Made by a program: the position numbers and the translations under genes. Source: Pseudomonas bohemica (GTDB lineage Bacteria; Pseudomonadota; Gammaproteobacteria; Pseudomonadales; Pseudomonadaceae). From it: a stretch of 64,000 nucleotides of DNA. The notes beneath the pieces were generated by a model. The model searched no databases and was not told where the DNA came from. It saw nothing but the letters and a program-made list of their open reading frames with translations. This document shows positions 54,429-62,630 of this stretch, piece by piece. The DNA is taken from contig NZ_NKHL01000093.1 of assembly GCF_002934685.1 (NCBI RefSeq), positions 1 through 64,000 on the forward strand, given 5' to 3'. Position 1 is the first letter of the stretch, and every line of letters starts with the position of its first letter.

Positions 54429-56498
54429 TTACGGCTTGGCGTCTTTCACCCCGGCGGTGTTGTCCAGCAGGCTCTTGGTCGCGGTCTGCAGAAAGCTGTC
54501 GAGCTTCTTGCGCAGCTCGGCGATGTCCGGCGCGTTGGGCATCACTTCGGCGTGGGGCTTGGTGCCCAACTCGTAACTGTAGACCTTCGGCTCCATTTCC
54601 TTGGGTTCGATCAGGATGCGGTTGCCGGTGACCAGCGCAACCGTCTGTTCGCTGCCCGAAGGCTTGATCACGCCGAAGCCCAGGTCGCCCGCTGGCAGGT
54701 TGAGCAGATCGCGGCCCCAGCACTGGTGCACGGTGTCGCCCCCCAGACGGCCCATGATGGTCGGCACGATATCGATCTGCGTGCCGACGATACTGCTGCG
54801 CTTGCCGAACTTGTCCTGCAAGCCCGGCGCGATCATCAGCATCGGCACGTTGAAGCGCCCCAGGTCCATCTCGGTGATCTGCTCGTTATTACCGAAGCCA
54901 TGGTCACCAACGACAACGAAGAGCGTGTCCTTGTAGTAAGGCTCCTTCCTGGCCTTCTCGAAGAACTGACCCAGTGCCCAGTCGGAATAACGCATTGCCG
55001 TCAGGTGCTCGTCCAAGCTGCCATGGCCAGTCACGCGTTCAACCGGCAGGTTGGCTGGCAGCGCGTATGGCGTGTGGTTGGACAGGGTCTGCAGCAAGGC
55101 ATAGAACGGCTTGCCCTTGGCTTCGCGGGCTTTGAGTTCCTCGGCGCCACGGTCGAACATGTCCTGGTCGGACACCCCCCAGGTCGGATCAGAGAACACC
55201 GGATTGACGAAATCGTTGCGGCCGATGAAGTTGGTCATGCCCTGGTTACTGAAGAACCCGGACTGGTTGTCCCAGGCGAAGTCGCCGTTGTAGACGTACA
55301 CGTCGTCGTATTTGCGCGCGCTCAGCAACTGCGGCAAACCGGACAGCTTATGACTGCCTTCCGGGGTCTGCATCAGGTATTCGAAACCCGGCAGGTTCGG
55401 GAAGCAGGCCATGGTGGCGAACATGCCCTGGTGAGTGTGGGTGCCGTTGGAGAAGAAGTGGTCGAACAGCAGCCCTTCTTCCGACAGCTTGTCGAAGTAC
55501 GGCGTGATGTTCGACTCATCGCCCAGCGCACCGACCGAATGACCGGCGAAGCTTTCCATCAGGATCACTACGACGTTCTTGATCGGCAGGGTATTGCTCT
55601 CGGGCGGCGTGAACTCACGACGCACGGCAGCAGTGCCCGGATCCACCAGTTTTTCATTGGCAGTCAGCAGCATGTCGCGCACGGTCTGCTGAGCTTCAGG
55701 CTGCGGCAGCGTGGCCTTCCAGATGTTGTCGCGGTCTTCGGACATGCGGCTCTTGGCGGCAGCGATCAAGGTCAGCGTGCCATTGAGGCCCAAGGTGTTG
55801 GCGAAATTCGACTCGGTGGTGTAGGCATCGCCCCAGCGCAGTGGCGGGCCTTGACGCAAGGTGCCGCGCGCGGCGATCACCGCGACCGCCAGACACAGGA
55901 CGAACACCCCGATGCGGGTGTACCACGGCGCGATGGCGCGATTGCTGGAGCTGCCAATACTGAAGCCGCCACGAGGCCGGGTCAGACGATCGATGCCCTT
56001 GAATACCAGACTCAACAGCCAGGTCAGCAAAGCCCAGGCCAGCAGGTAGCGCACCACTGGGTAGCCGTACCAGATCATGCTCAATACGGTTTTCGGGTCT
56101 TCCTTGACGTACTGGAAGACCAGGCCGTTCAGGCGCTGGTGGAATTCGCGGTAGAAATCCATCTCCATCAGGCCGAAGAACGTGGTCAGGCTGGCGACCA
56201 GCGTCAGCCAGAACCGGAACAGGCCGCGGGCTGCCATCAGACGAGCACTGAAGAGTGCCAGCAGCAGTGGAATCAGGATGTAGACCACCAGCCGCAAATC
56301 GAAACGCAGGCCGTTGCCAAATGCCTCGATGAACGTCGAGGCCGGCGTTGCGCCGATCCCTTCACGGTTGTAGACCAGCAGCGCAACGCGCAGCAGGGTG
56401 TACAGAACCATCAGCGCCAGCCCGCTCAGCAGCGTATAAGCCAGGTGTGATTTGACGGTAGGTTGCGGCGCGCGCGCCGGGGCGTCCGGTTTGGCCAT
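54429..56498 (-). CDS. LTA-synthase-family sulfatase / phosphoglycerol transferase
   Basis: A 689-residue inner-membrane protein. Five or so helices occupy residues 20-215; the extracytoplasmic alkaline-phosphatase-fold domain covers about 300-640. The catalytic Thr and metal acids appear in NVVVILMESFAGHS (near 308-321) and NGTHTHQGMFATMACFPNLP. The later metal site is VVVGDHGFGNNEQ. In Gram-negatives such proteins (OpgB-like) move phosphoglycerol onto periplasmic glucans or modify lipid A; the acceptor here is unknown. Confidence 0.92.
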   Translation of the reverse strand: MAKPDAPARAPQPTVKSHLAYTLLSGLALMVLYTLLRVALLVYNREGIGATPASTFIEAFGNGLRFDLRLVVYILIPLLLALFSARLMAARGLFRFWLTLVASLTTFFGLMEMDFYREFHQRLNGLVFQYVKEDPKTVLSMIWYGYPVVRYLLAWALLTWLLSLVFKGIDRLTRPRGGFSIGSSSNRAIAPWYTRIGVFVLCLAVAVIAARGTLRQGPPLRWGDAYTTESNFANTLGLNGTLTLIAAAKSRMSEDRDNIWKATLPQPEAQQTVRDMLLTANEKLVDPGTAAVRREFTPPESNTLPIKNVVVILMESFAGHSVGALGDESNITPYFDKLSEEGLLFDHFFSNGTHTHQGMFATMACFPNLPGFEYLMQTPEGSHKLSGLPQLLSARKYDDVYVYNGDFAWDNQSGFFSNQGMTNFIGRNDFVNPVFSDPTWGVSDQDMFDRGAEELKAREAKGKPFYALLQTLSNHTPYALPANLPVERVTGHGSLDEHLTAMRYSDWALGQFFEKARKEPYYKDTLFVVVGDHGFGNNEQITEMDLGRFNVPMLMIAPGLQDKFGKRSSIVGTQIDIVPTIMGRLGGDTVHQCWGRDLLNLPAGDLGFGVIKPSGSEQTVALVTGNRILIEPKEMEPKVYSYELGTKPHAEVMPNAPDIAELRKKLDSFLQTATKSLLDNTAGVKDAKP

Positions 56499-56620
56499 GT
56501 GTTGTAGGATCCGTTGGATTCAGGTTTAAGGTCGAAAAGCCTGTGCGCCCGGTGACATCGAAACGATGGTGCGGGACGCGGGGGGCAAATATTACGTGAT
56601 CGCCCGGTGTTTACCACCAA

Positions 56621-56645
56621 CGCGGCTCATTCTTCATGAGCCGCG
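56621..56645. other. Perfect hairpin between hipA and the sulfatase gene
   Basis: CGCGGCTCAT-TCTTC-ATGAGCCGCG, a 10-bp stem with 5-base loop and no T-run. It lies in the 250-base gap downstream of hipA and may attenuate read-through or protect an mRNA 3' end. Confidence 0.5.
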
Positions 56646-56750
56646 AGGTGCATGACAGGGGGTCGGCCCGGTCGGCGAGACTGAAACGACGCGAATTTTC
56701 CCGAAGGAGCAGTGAAAATTCCGTTGTTTTGCCAGGTATCTCATATTTTC

Positions 56751-57983
56751 TTACAAAGCCGTCGGGCCCTCATTGGCCGCGAAAGTCTGGGCGTACAAGC
56801 CCACGGCATATTCGATTGCCAGGAATACCTGCGGAGCATGTTCAGACAGATGCGCGTTCGCTTTCAGCGACTGGTACACCGCAGCAATCAGCCGCTCCAG
56901 GCGCGGCCCGGGCTTGCGAATGTTGCACGCGCTTGCCAGTTCCAGGATGCCCAGCCGCGAGCCGAACAGGCTTTTCGACCCGGCAAGCCTCAGGGCAAGC
57001 GAATCCTCTTCTATGTAAGCGGTGGTGTTGACGATGTCGTAGGCCGGGGCCAGGTGCGCGTCGCGCCCGAGCGGGTCGCGGTAAAGCAACCCGAAGTTTT
57101 TCAAATGGGCATCTCCATTGCCGACCATGCAGCTCAGGGCCACGATGTCGAAGAATTGCTCAAGCGACGTCGCAATCTTCTCTGGCCCACAAAACAGTCG
57201 AATCGCGCGCGCGATCTTTTCGTAACTGGAGTCGTACTTCTGCTCGGTGCCCAAGCCCATCAATACTGCCATGTCCTCGAAGCCGATCGGGCGTTGATCG
57301 GGCTCGCGGTCGAAGCGGCGCATGACGAACAGCTCACGGTTGTCCGAAAGATAGAAATCGGGTACCGGCATGCCCGCTCTGCGTGCCGCGTCCATGCAGA
57401 CATATTCATTGATCGCCAGCGCCGGAAAATCAGCCCGCCCGGACTTCACGATGAGTTCTGGCATCAACAGCGTGGCCCTGGGGTCGGCCGCAAATGCTGC
57501 TTCGGGCACGATGACCTTGGGCTGCACGCCGGAAATACCCGTGCGCAGGATGTAGCTGTCAACCAATTCGGCAAACAGGTCGTGGGCGCCGTCCCAACTC
57601 AGAATCTGCGCCAGGCTGCGACCCTGGACATCGCTTCGGGTCCCCAGCAACTCATCAATCGAAGCAGACTGTACCGCCACACGCCCCACAGGCGAGCCGC
57701 TTCCGGTCAAGGCCATCAGCAGCATCGGATTGAGGGGTGTGGTTTTAGCGAGCCGGTTGCGCAGTTGTTCGAGGACATAGCCTTCCGGCAGATTCATCTG
57801 GAACACCGGGTGCAGGCTTCTTGAGCTGAATGCCGCGTCGCGCAACGGCATGGTCAAGCTGATCTGCGATTGCGGAGCAGCGTCCAGGCCGTAGCGAAAA
57901 AGATAGTCGCCGGTTTCGACGGTAGACAACTCGCCGCTTTCCCCTTGGGGCGTCCGGATACGTACGCGGTCCAGGGGCTTCAT
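56751..57983 (-). CDS. hipA: HipA-family serine/threonine kinase toxin
   Basis: A 410-residue HipA with the N-terminal subdomain 1 (residues 1-105) and the kinase core. The catalytic Asp is D291 in MVGNGDAHLKNFGLLY, and the metal-binding Asp is D316 in APAYDIVNT. The inhibitory loop reads LRTGISGVQPK (147-156): at the position of E. coli S150 there is Gly, and the serine is two residues later (S151). Known HipA kinases phosphorylate aminoacyl-tRNA synthetases and cause dormancy. Translation is coupled to hipB by a 4-base overlap. Confidence 0.92.
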   Translation of the reverse strand: MKPLDRVRIRTPQGESGELSTVETGDYLFRYGLDAAPQSQISLTMPLRDAAFSSRSLHPVFQMNLPEGYVLEQLRNRLAKTTPLNPMLLMALTGSGSPVGRVAVQSASIDELLGTRSDVQGRSLAQILSWDGAHDLFAELVDSYILRTGISGVQPKVIVPEAAFAADPRATLLMPELIVKSGRADFPALAINEYVCMDAARRAGMPVPDFYLSDNRELFVMRRFDREPDQRPIGFEDMAVLMGLGTEQKYDSSYEKIARAIRLFCGPEKIATSLEQFFDIVALSCMVGNGDAHLKNFGLLYRDPLGRDAHLAPAYDIVNTTAYIEEDSLALRLAGSKSLFGSRLGILELASACNIRKPGPRLERLIAAVYQSLKANAHLSEHAPQVFLAIEYAVGLYAQTFAANEGPTAL

Positions 57984-58231
57984 CTGAAGACCTCCCGCAA
58001 TTCTTCGAAGGAAGGACGCCTGGCGGGCACTACCTTGATCTCGGCGTCCAGCGCGGCGAGCGCTCGGGCATAGAAATTCATTGAGACTGTCGGGCTGCCC
58101 TTCTCGATTTCAGCGAGCTTTTGCCGAGTGAGGCCCGACTGGGCGGCGAGCTGGACCAGGGTCAGACCGCGAGTCTTGCGCATGTCCGCAATTTGTTTGC
58201 CGAGTCTTTCGATGAGCAGGAGCGCGTCCAT
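57980..58231 (-). CDS. hipB: HipB-type antitoxin, XRE family
   Basis: An 83-residue DNA-binding antitoxin with an XRE helix-turn-helix at residues 10-65 (LGKQIADMRKTRGLTLVQLA, AAQSGLTRQKLAEIEKGSPT). It pairs with HipA, silences it in the complex and represses the operon. The start is ATG 58231; repeated operator-like sequences lie 38-110 bases upstream. Confidence 0.92.
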   Translation of the reverse strand: MDALLLIERLGKQIADMRKTRGLTLVQLAAQSGLTRQKLAEIEKGSPTVSMNFYARALAALDAEIKVVPARRPSFEELREVFR

Positions 58232-58268
58232 AGGTTACGTCTGGATAACATTGTGGAAATGATGGAAT

Positions 58269-58341
58269 GTATACGTAACACGGGAAGCATACAACGAAAA
58301 GTCGCGTATACATAACATAGAACTCATAATGTTATTTATAC
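58269..58341. promoter_or_regulatory. Repeated operator-like sites upstream of hipBA
   Basis: Three near-identical 12-mers: GTATACGTAACA (58269-58280), GTATACATAACA (58306-58317) and, inverted, GTATAAATAACA (58341-58330). They lie in an AT-rich promoter region 38-110 bases before hipB and probably bind the HipB dimer. Confidence 0.6.
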
Positions 58342-58421
58342 GTGACATTCGCATAAAAACGGGAGCGTTGCCAAGTCAACGTGGCTCAGTTGCTAATCGC
58401 GCTTCTGCTCAAACCGCCATG

Positions 58422-58456
58422 AAAAACGCCTGATAGCTCGCAGGCCATCAGGCGTT
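58422..58456 (-). terminator. Terminator of the PLDc_N-like gene
   Basis: Perfect 10-bp stem AACGCCTGAT / ATCAGGCGTT (58425-58434 with 58447-58456), ending in a T-run when read on the minus strand, 27 bases after the gene's stop. Confidence 0.85.
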
Positions 58457-58482
58457 GATGTTCGTAAAGCCTGGTAGACAGT

Positions 58483-58674
58483 CTAGATTCGGACATTGCC
58501 TCGCGGACCTGCAATAGCCCAGATGATCAGACCGAGAACCGGCAGCAGCACGATCAGCAGCACCCAGAGGATTTTCATCCCGGTTTCGGCACCGCTCTTC
58601 AAGACGTTGATGATGGCCCAGATATCGAGGGCCAGAATGATCAGTCCAACCAGACCATTAAAGGTGGAACCCAT
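58483..58674 (-). CDS. PLDc_N-domain small membrane protein
   Basis: A 63-residue protein with two membrane helices (GLVGLIILALDIWAIINVL and ILWVLLIVLLPVLGLIIWAI). The second ends in IAGPRGNVRI. This matches the phospholipase-D N-terminal (PLDc_N/cardiolipin-synthase-like) domain that also occurs alone in many bacteria. No nuclease or lipase domain is attached. Function unknown; inner membrane. Confidence 0.85.
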   Translation of the reverse strand: MGSTFNGLVGLIILALDIWAIINVLKSGAETGMKILWVLLIVLLPVLGLIIWAIAGPRGNVRI

Positions 58675-58767
58675 GGTGTCGCTCCTTAGTGAAGGCTTGC
58701 CCAGTTAGGAGTGGCGCGGCTCGGCGAGGGTTCCGTCGGTCGGGTGGGATATTTGCTGGATCTGCTG

Positions 58768-58830
58768 TAGCAGCAAGGCCTGCCAGCGGTGGCGGCTTGA
58801 AATCGCTACTGCCGGCAGGCCGTTGCGCTA
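58768..58830. repeat. Inverted-repeat element, TAGCA..GGCCTGCC family, copy 2
   Basis: Arms TAGCAGCAAGGCCTGCCAGC and GCCGGCAGGCCGTTGCGCTA around a GGTGGCGGCTTGAAATCG centre; same design as 53315-53375. Its right end overlaps the stop of the next gene by 3 bases. Confidence 0.7.
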
Positions 58831-59352
58831 AGACTGCGCTTTCAACGCTTCCAGCGCAGGCTCGACGAGGATGCCCAACTCGACGCCCAGCTCCATGACC
58901 CGTTTCTGGTCATTGCCGTACACCAGCACTGCTTGCAACTCGTCGTCCAGCGGCTCGCTCAGGTTCATCAACACGTAGCCGCCCATTTCCTTGTTCATGC
59001 TGCCGAGCTGGATCTGAATCCGGTTCAACGCGGTCAACGGCTCGGTTTTGGCCAGTTGTTTGGGCTTGATGTTGAACGTTACGGTGGGGCCGAAGGACGC
59101 CGTGATCTCACTGAACAGGTCCATATAGGTATCGGCCTGAAACATCACCGTTTCCGGCAGGCTGCCGATCACTACCCACTCGCCCAGCGGAATCGGGAAG
59201 CTGTCGTCGTAGTTGATGTCTGGGTTGGCAGCCAGAAAAGCGTTCGGGTCGGCGTAGGCCTGGGCGGCTTCGTCGGCAATCCTTTCGATTTCCTCGTTGC
59301 TCATGCAGCCGGAGCTGATCTTGCTGATGAATTCGATGAGTGAGGCTTTCAT
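58828..59352 (-). CDS. Conserved protein of unknown function
   Basis: A 174-residue soluble acidic protein (MKASLIEFISKISSGCMSNE, EEIERIADEAAQAYADP, then LGEWVVIGSLPETVMFQADT and ELGVELGILVEPALEALKAQ). It has a mixed alpha/beta pattern and no recognised motif or signal. The stop overlaps the inverted-repeat element at 58768-58830, so the repeat supplies the last codon. Function unknown. Confidence 0.75.
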   Translation of the reverse strand: MKASLIEFISKISSGCMSNEEIERIADEAAQAYADPNAFLAANPDINYDDSFPIPLGEWVVIGSLPETVMFQADTYMDLFSEITASFGPTVTFNIKPKQLAKTEPLTALNRIQIQLGSMNKEMGGYVLMNLSEPLDDELQAVLVYGNDQKRVMELGVELGILVEPALEALKAQS

Positions 59353-59505
59353 GGCGTGGTGATCCGGGACGAAAAAACAGGCGCGAAGGATAGCCGCAAA
59401 TCCTTCGCATCTCTATCGGTTCAGGCCGCGGCGCTATCGGTTCGGACCGCAGCGCTATTGATTCACACTGCGACGCGATCAGTTACGCCAGCCTGCGAAA
59501 GCGGA

Positions 59506-60042
59506 TCAAACCCCGAGGCGGGTCAACTGTTCGGCGGCATCGGTGGCGCCCATGGTCTGGGCCGCCATCAGCGGCGTCACACCCTTGGCATCCTGGACCC
59601 GCGGGTTGGCGCCCTTGGAGATTAGATAGTCGATGATCGCAGTGCGGTTAAACATCGCCGCCATCATCAGCGCGGTCCGCCCATCAGCCGACGCACCTTC
59701 GACTTGCGCCCCGCCTTCGACCAAAATCCGCACCACTTCCAGATCCCCTTTGAAAGCCGCCCCAGCGATCGGACTCTGTCCGTTGTCGTTACGAATCTCA
59801 GGGTCGGCCTTGTACTTGAGCAACACCTTCACCGCCTCCGCATGGCCGTGGTAACTGGCAAGCATCAGCAACGTGTCGCCCTTGTGGTTACGCAGGTTGG
59901 GCGTCAGGCCGTTTTCCAGCAGACGCCCGAGCATGGTCGCGTCGCCAGCCCGGGCACGATCGAACACCTGCTCGGCAAATTCCAGCGCTTCATCGTCCGA
60001 CATGCGAGTGGCGGTATCCGGGGTTTTAGGGGTGTCAGACAT
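59506..60042 (-). CDS. Ankyrin-repeat protein
   Basis: A 178-residue protein with four or five ankyrin repeats from about residue 40 on: NGLTPNLRNHKGDTLLMLAS, YHGHAEAVKVLLKYKADPE, then GQSPIAGAAFKGDLEVVRIL, DGRTALMMAAMFNRTAIIDY and DAKGVTPLMAAQTMG. It lacks a signal peptide in this start and is probably cytoplasmic. Similar Pseudomonas ankyrin proteins neighbour catalase genes (AnkB), but no catalase is near. ATG 60042 preferred over one eight codons earlier. Confidence 0.87.
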   Translation of the reverse strand: MSDTPKTPDTATRMSDDEALEFAEQVFDRARAGDATMLGRLLENGLTPNLRNHKGDTLLMLASYHGHAEAVKVLLKYKADPEIRNDNGQSPIAGAAFKGDLEVVRILVEGGAQVEGASADGRTALMMAAMFNRTAIIDYLISKGANPRVQDAKGVTPLMAAQTMGATDAAEQLTRLGV

Positions 60043-60494
60043 TAGCTTTCTCCTGTAGCGCCGCACATGGCCACGCGTGATCGATCATTTTCCTGCGGGA
60101 ATTTCTCAGAGACACGTGCACGATCTCAAGTTCCCGAATACATGCCGCGAACAATGGCAGGGATAGACGATGAGCTGCCAGAAAAGCTTTCCGATGGGCT
60201 TGATAGCAACAGCCGTTTATCGCCATCGTTGAAAATGGTGAAGCCGAGGTGAAATAAATCCAGGATATCGCTGTCTCAAATTTCAACACCGCCTCGTTTA
60301 CCCCCTTCCCCGTCCCTCCCTTCCGGCAAAATGCAGGACGTCCACTGACCATTCTTGCAAAATGCACGAAACAGAAAATTCGGAAAAAACTCAACCTCTT
60401 GATTTTTAAGGTTTTTATTTAACCTCAAACACTGGCACAGTCACTGCACTAGTCCTTCCAAGCTTGTAATCACTGAGCAATGGAGCCGCTAGAC
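60043..60494. other. Gap upstream of the DUF3509-like gene
   Basis: About 450 bases without a gene. The only clear signal is a sigma-54-like promoter near the right end (60433-60447). A pyrimidine-rich stretch lies at about 60300-60320. Confidence 0.4.
60433..60447 (+). promoter_or_regulatory. Sigma-54-like promoter of the DUF3509-like gene
   Basis: TGGCACAGTCACTGC matches the RpoN consensus TGGCAC-N5-TTGC with GG and GC 12 bases apart (one mismatch in the -12 box). It would start transcription near 60459, about 36 bases before the ATG. No enhancer-binding protein is encoded nearby. Confidence 0.5.
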
Positions 60495-60773
60495 ATGACT
60501 TTCATCCAAGAGAAATTCGCTTCCGTATTTTCCGATTTCGAAGTCAACACCCAGCCTCGTCCAGACGGCGGTGTGCTGTTGTCGCTGCGCAATGGCGAAG
60601 GTAAACAGATCCGCCGCTCGGTCTCGTATGCTCAACTTCATACGCCAGTACAGTTGGAGTGGGTCATCAGCGCGATTCGCCGTGACCTGGCCGCTCAGGC
60701 CAGTGAGCTGCCTGCGATCTCGATGCTGCAAAGCCAACACCGTTTCGACTTGCCGACCTACCACACTCGGTAA
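60495..60773 (+). CDS. DUF3509-like Pseudomonas protein
   Basis: A 92-residue protein (MTFIQEKFASVFSDFEVNTQ, then QIRRSVSYAQLHTPVQLEWV and SMLQSQHRFDLPTY). It matches what I recall of the DUF3509 family of pseudomonads; function is unknown. ATG 60495 is preferred because GGAG is 8 bases upstream; an earlier ATG at 60480 is possible but has no site. A strong terminator follows 40 bases after the stop. Confidence 0.85.
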   Translation: MTFIQEKFASVFSDFEVNTQPRPDGGVLLSLRNGEGKQIRRSVSYAQLHTPVQLEWVISAIRRDLAAQASELPAISMLQSQHRFDLPTYHTR

Positions 60774-60814
60774 TCGGGGTACACCCGCAACACCTGAAGC
60801 CTCCCCTTATAGAT

Positions 60815-60851
60815 ACCGCGACAGCGTCCCAGCGCCATCGCGGTTTTTTTT
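60815..60851 (+). terminator. Terminator of the DUF3509-like gene
   Basis: Perfect 7-bp stem ACCGCGA / TCGCGGT (60815-60821 with 60838-60844), then T8. Confidence 0.9.
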
Positions 60852-60906
60852 GCGCGCAGTTAGTCGGGAGACGACGGTAGCCTTCCCCGAACCCGGTGTG
60901 CGAGTT

Positions 60907-61623
60907 TCATCGAATGATGCCTCGACAGAGTGCCTCGCCTACTGCCTGGGCGCGGTTGGTCACGCCTAGCTTGGCGTAGATGCTCTTGAAATGATGCTTG
61001 ACCGTGGCTTCCGAGACCTCCTTGATCAGGGCGATCTCCCAGGCGGTCTTGCCTTCTCTGGCCCACTTGAGTATCTCCAGTTCCTTGCCGGTCAGGGCGC
61101 GGGTCTGGAATTGCCGCCCCTTGCCGGCCACATGCAGCATCGGCACCAGGCTGGTCAGCAGATAACGGTCGTTATGGCTGAGCGGCCGTTCCATGCCATT
61201 GAGCGAACAGACGGTGACCACGCCACGGTTGACCCGAGTCTCACTGGTATAGCCATAAGAGAGCGCAGGCAGCAATTCGCAGTCTTCGACGGCCGCTATG
61301 TAGGCTGATGAAGGTGGATAAGTGTGAAATGCCTCTTCCCAATCGAGAAACCCCAGGTTGTGGCGGAAACAGCGAATGACCGGGTCTTCGATCATCAGCC
61401 GCCCCTGTCCGTAGAGATCCTTCCAATAGCTGTCGACATTGGATGTGATGCAGCTGAGCAGCATGCCTTCGCGGTATTGGTAAAGCATCGCCCGCGCACA
61501 GCGACATTCCGCTCTGAGCCAGTCGAGCGCGTTGGCGATTGCCGCATTGCCGTCCTGCTCGGTGATGCTGCTGACCATTTGCTCTATCAACGGACTTAGC
61601 GTCCCTGTTTGTACGTTTTTCAT
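60907..61623 (-). CDS. LuxR-family regulator with autoinducer-binding domain (LuxR solo)
   Basis: A 238-residue LuxR protein. The N-terminal autoinducer domain (15-165) keeps the acyl-homoserine-lactone contacts W67, Y71, D80 and W95 (SYWKDLY, IEDPVIRC, FLDWEEAF). Positions equivalent to LasR Y56 and Y69 are Val and Leu. The C-terminal HTH (172-235) is typical: LTGKELEILKWAREGKTAWE and VSEATVKHHFKSIYAKLGVT. No luxI-type synthase is in the window, so it is a solo. It may sense AHLs or a plant or other signal; its targets are unknown. Confidence 0.9.
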   Translation of the reverse strand: MKNVQTGTLSPLIEQMVSSITEQDGNAAIANALDWLRAECRCARAMLYQYREGMLLSCITSNVDSYWKDLYGQGRLMIEDPVIRCFRHNLGFLDWEEAFHTYPPSSAYIAAVEDCELLPALSYGYTSETRVNRGVVTVCSLNGMERPLSHNDRYLLTSLVPMLHVAGKGRQFQTRALTGKELEILKWAREGKTAWEIALIKEVSEATVKHHFKSIYAKLGVTNRAQAVGEALCRGIIR

Positions 61624-61984
61624 CTTCCCCTCCGTTCAAAAAACGTCCTGTGTCGTCCCTGGGTGCTCTTTAGAGTTTTAAATTGATTACAGCCGCTAGA
61701 CGCGCAAAGTCCTGCACGAAAATCCACGGGCAAGGCGCGTCCAAAGGCCGTCAGGCTCCGACGGGCTAAGGGTTACACAGTCCAGAGGGGTTAAACATAA
61801 GGGCGAAAACAAACAGGCATGCCTGACCGATAAACAGGCCACTTCCCACACGACAACCAAAATCTGCTTACATTTTTGATGATTTAGAAACACAAACCGC
61901 CGATGTCGATGACGGCGGCCGTGGGCAAAAACGATGAGCGCGACGATGCCGCAGACGGTTCAAAAAACCTCGGTCAGTGGCCTG
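61624..61984. other. Gap between luxR solo and acireductone dioxygenase homologue
   Basis: About 360 bases with no supported gene; the luxR promoter must be in the AT-rich first part (61624-61700). In P. aeruginosa the methionine-salvage genes mtnB and mtnC lie beside mtnD; no trace of either was seen here. Confidence 0.4.
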
Positions 61985-62527
61985 TCAGTCGTCCAGGCGC
62001 GGAAACTGGCTGGCGATTGGCTCACCGGTCGCTTTCGCCTGGCCATTGGCTTTGCTGAACAGGCGAATCGCGACCACGCGAGGGTGCTCGCCGATATCGA
62101 ACCATTGCCGAGTCCCGACAGGCACGCAAATCAGATCGCCCTTCTCGCACAGCACGGCGTACACGAAATCGCCGATGTGCAACGAATACAGGCCACGACC
62201 CGCGATGAAGAAACGAATCTCATCAGCGCCGTGTTGATGCTCGTCGAGGAACCGATCCCGCAGTTCATCCTTCTGCGGGTGATGACTGCCGACGCTGATG
62301 ACATCGGTGGCCACGTGGCCGCGCTCGGCCATCAGTTGATCGACTTGATCGCGGTAGGCGCTAATCACTTCGTCGTCTTCGGCGCCGGCTGATATCGGGT
62401 TGGCTGCAGGCAGACGTTCAAAGCCGACGCCCTGCTCGGCGAGTGTCGAGGCAATGTCTTCGAAATGGGTCAGGACCTTGTTCGGCCATTCTGGAGACGA
62501 CACGTGATAGACGCTGAGAATGCTCAT
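61985..62527 (-). CDS. mtnD: Acireductone dioxygenase homologue missing one metal ligand
   Basis: A 180-residue cupin of the acireductone dioxygenase family, which in methionine salvage oxidises acireductone. Ligands H97, H99 and E103 are intact in LDEHQHGADEIRFFIAGRG. The fourth ligand His, normally in GT(P/K/R)HWFD, is Gln here: Q141 in VGTRQWFDIG (codon CAA). The rest is close to MtnD over full length. Activity with iron or nickel is doubtful unless Gln or water substitutes. The symbol denotes homology, not proven function. Confidence 0.82.
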   Translation of the reverse strand: MSILSVYHVSSPEWPNKVLTHFEDIASTLAEQGVGFERLPAANPISAGAEDDEVISAYRDQVDQLMAERGHVATDVISVGSHHPQKDELRDRFLDEHQHGADEIRFFIAGRGLYSLHIGDFVYAVLCEKGDLICVPVGTRQWFDIGEHPRVVAIRLFSKANGQAKATGEPIASQFPRLDD

Positions 62528-62630
62528 TGCGGGGTTCCTCGGTTCAATCGCTCACCGACACGATGATCGGCCAGACGCGGGTTCATTCAGGCAATCGACA
62601 AAAACAACTTTCCACTATGTAGAGCGCGGA

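Noticed and set aside
54357..56450. 697-codon open frame antisense to the LTA-synthase-like gene
   Set aside because: Composition is that of a shadow frame (Gln/Val/His-rich, no domains). The sulfatase frame on the other strand has catalytic motifs.
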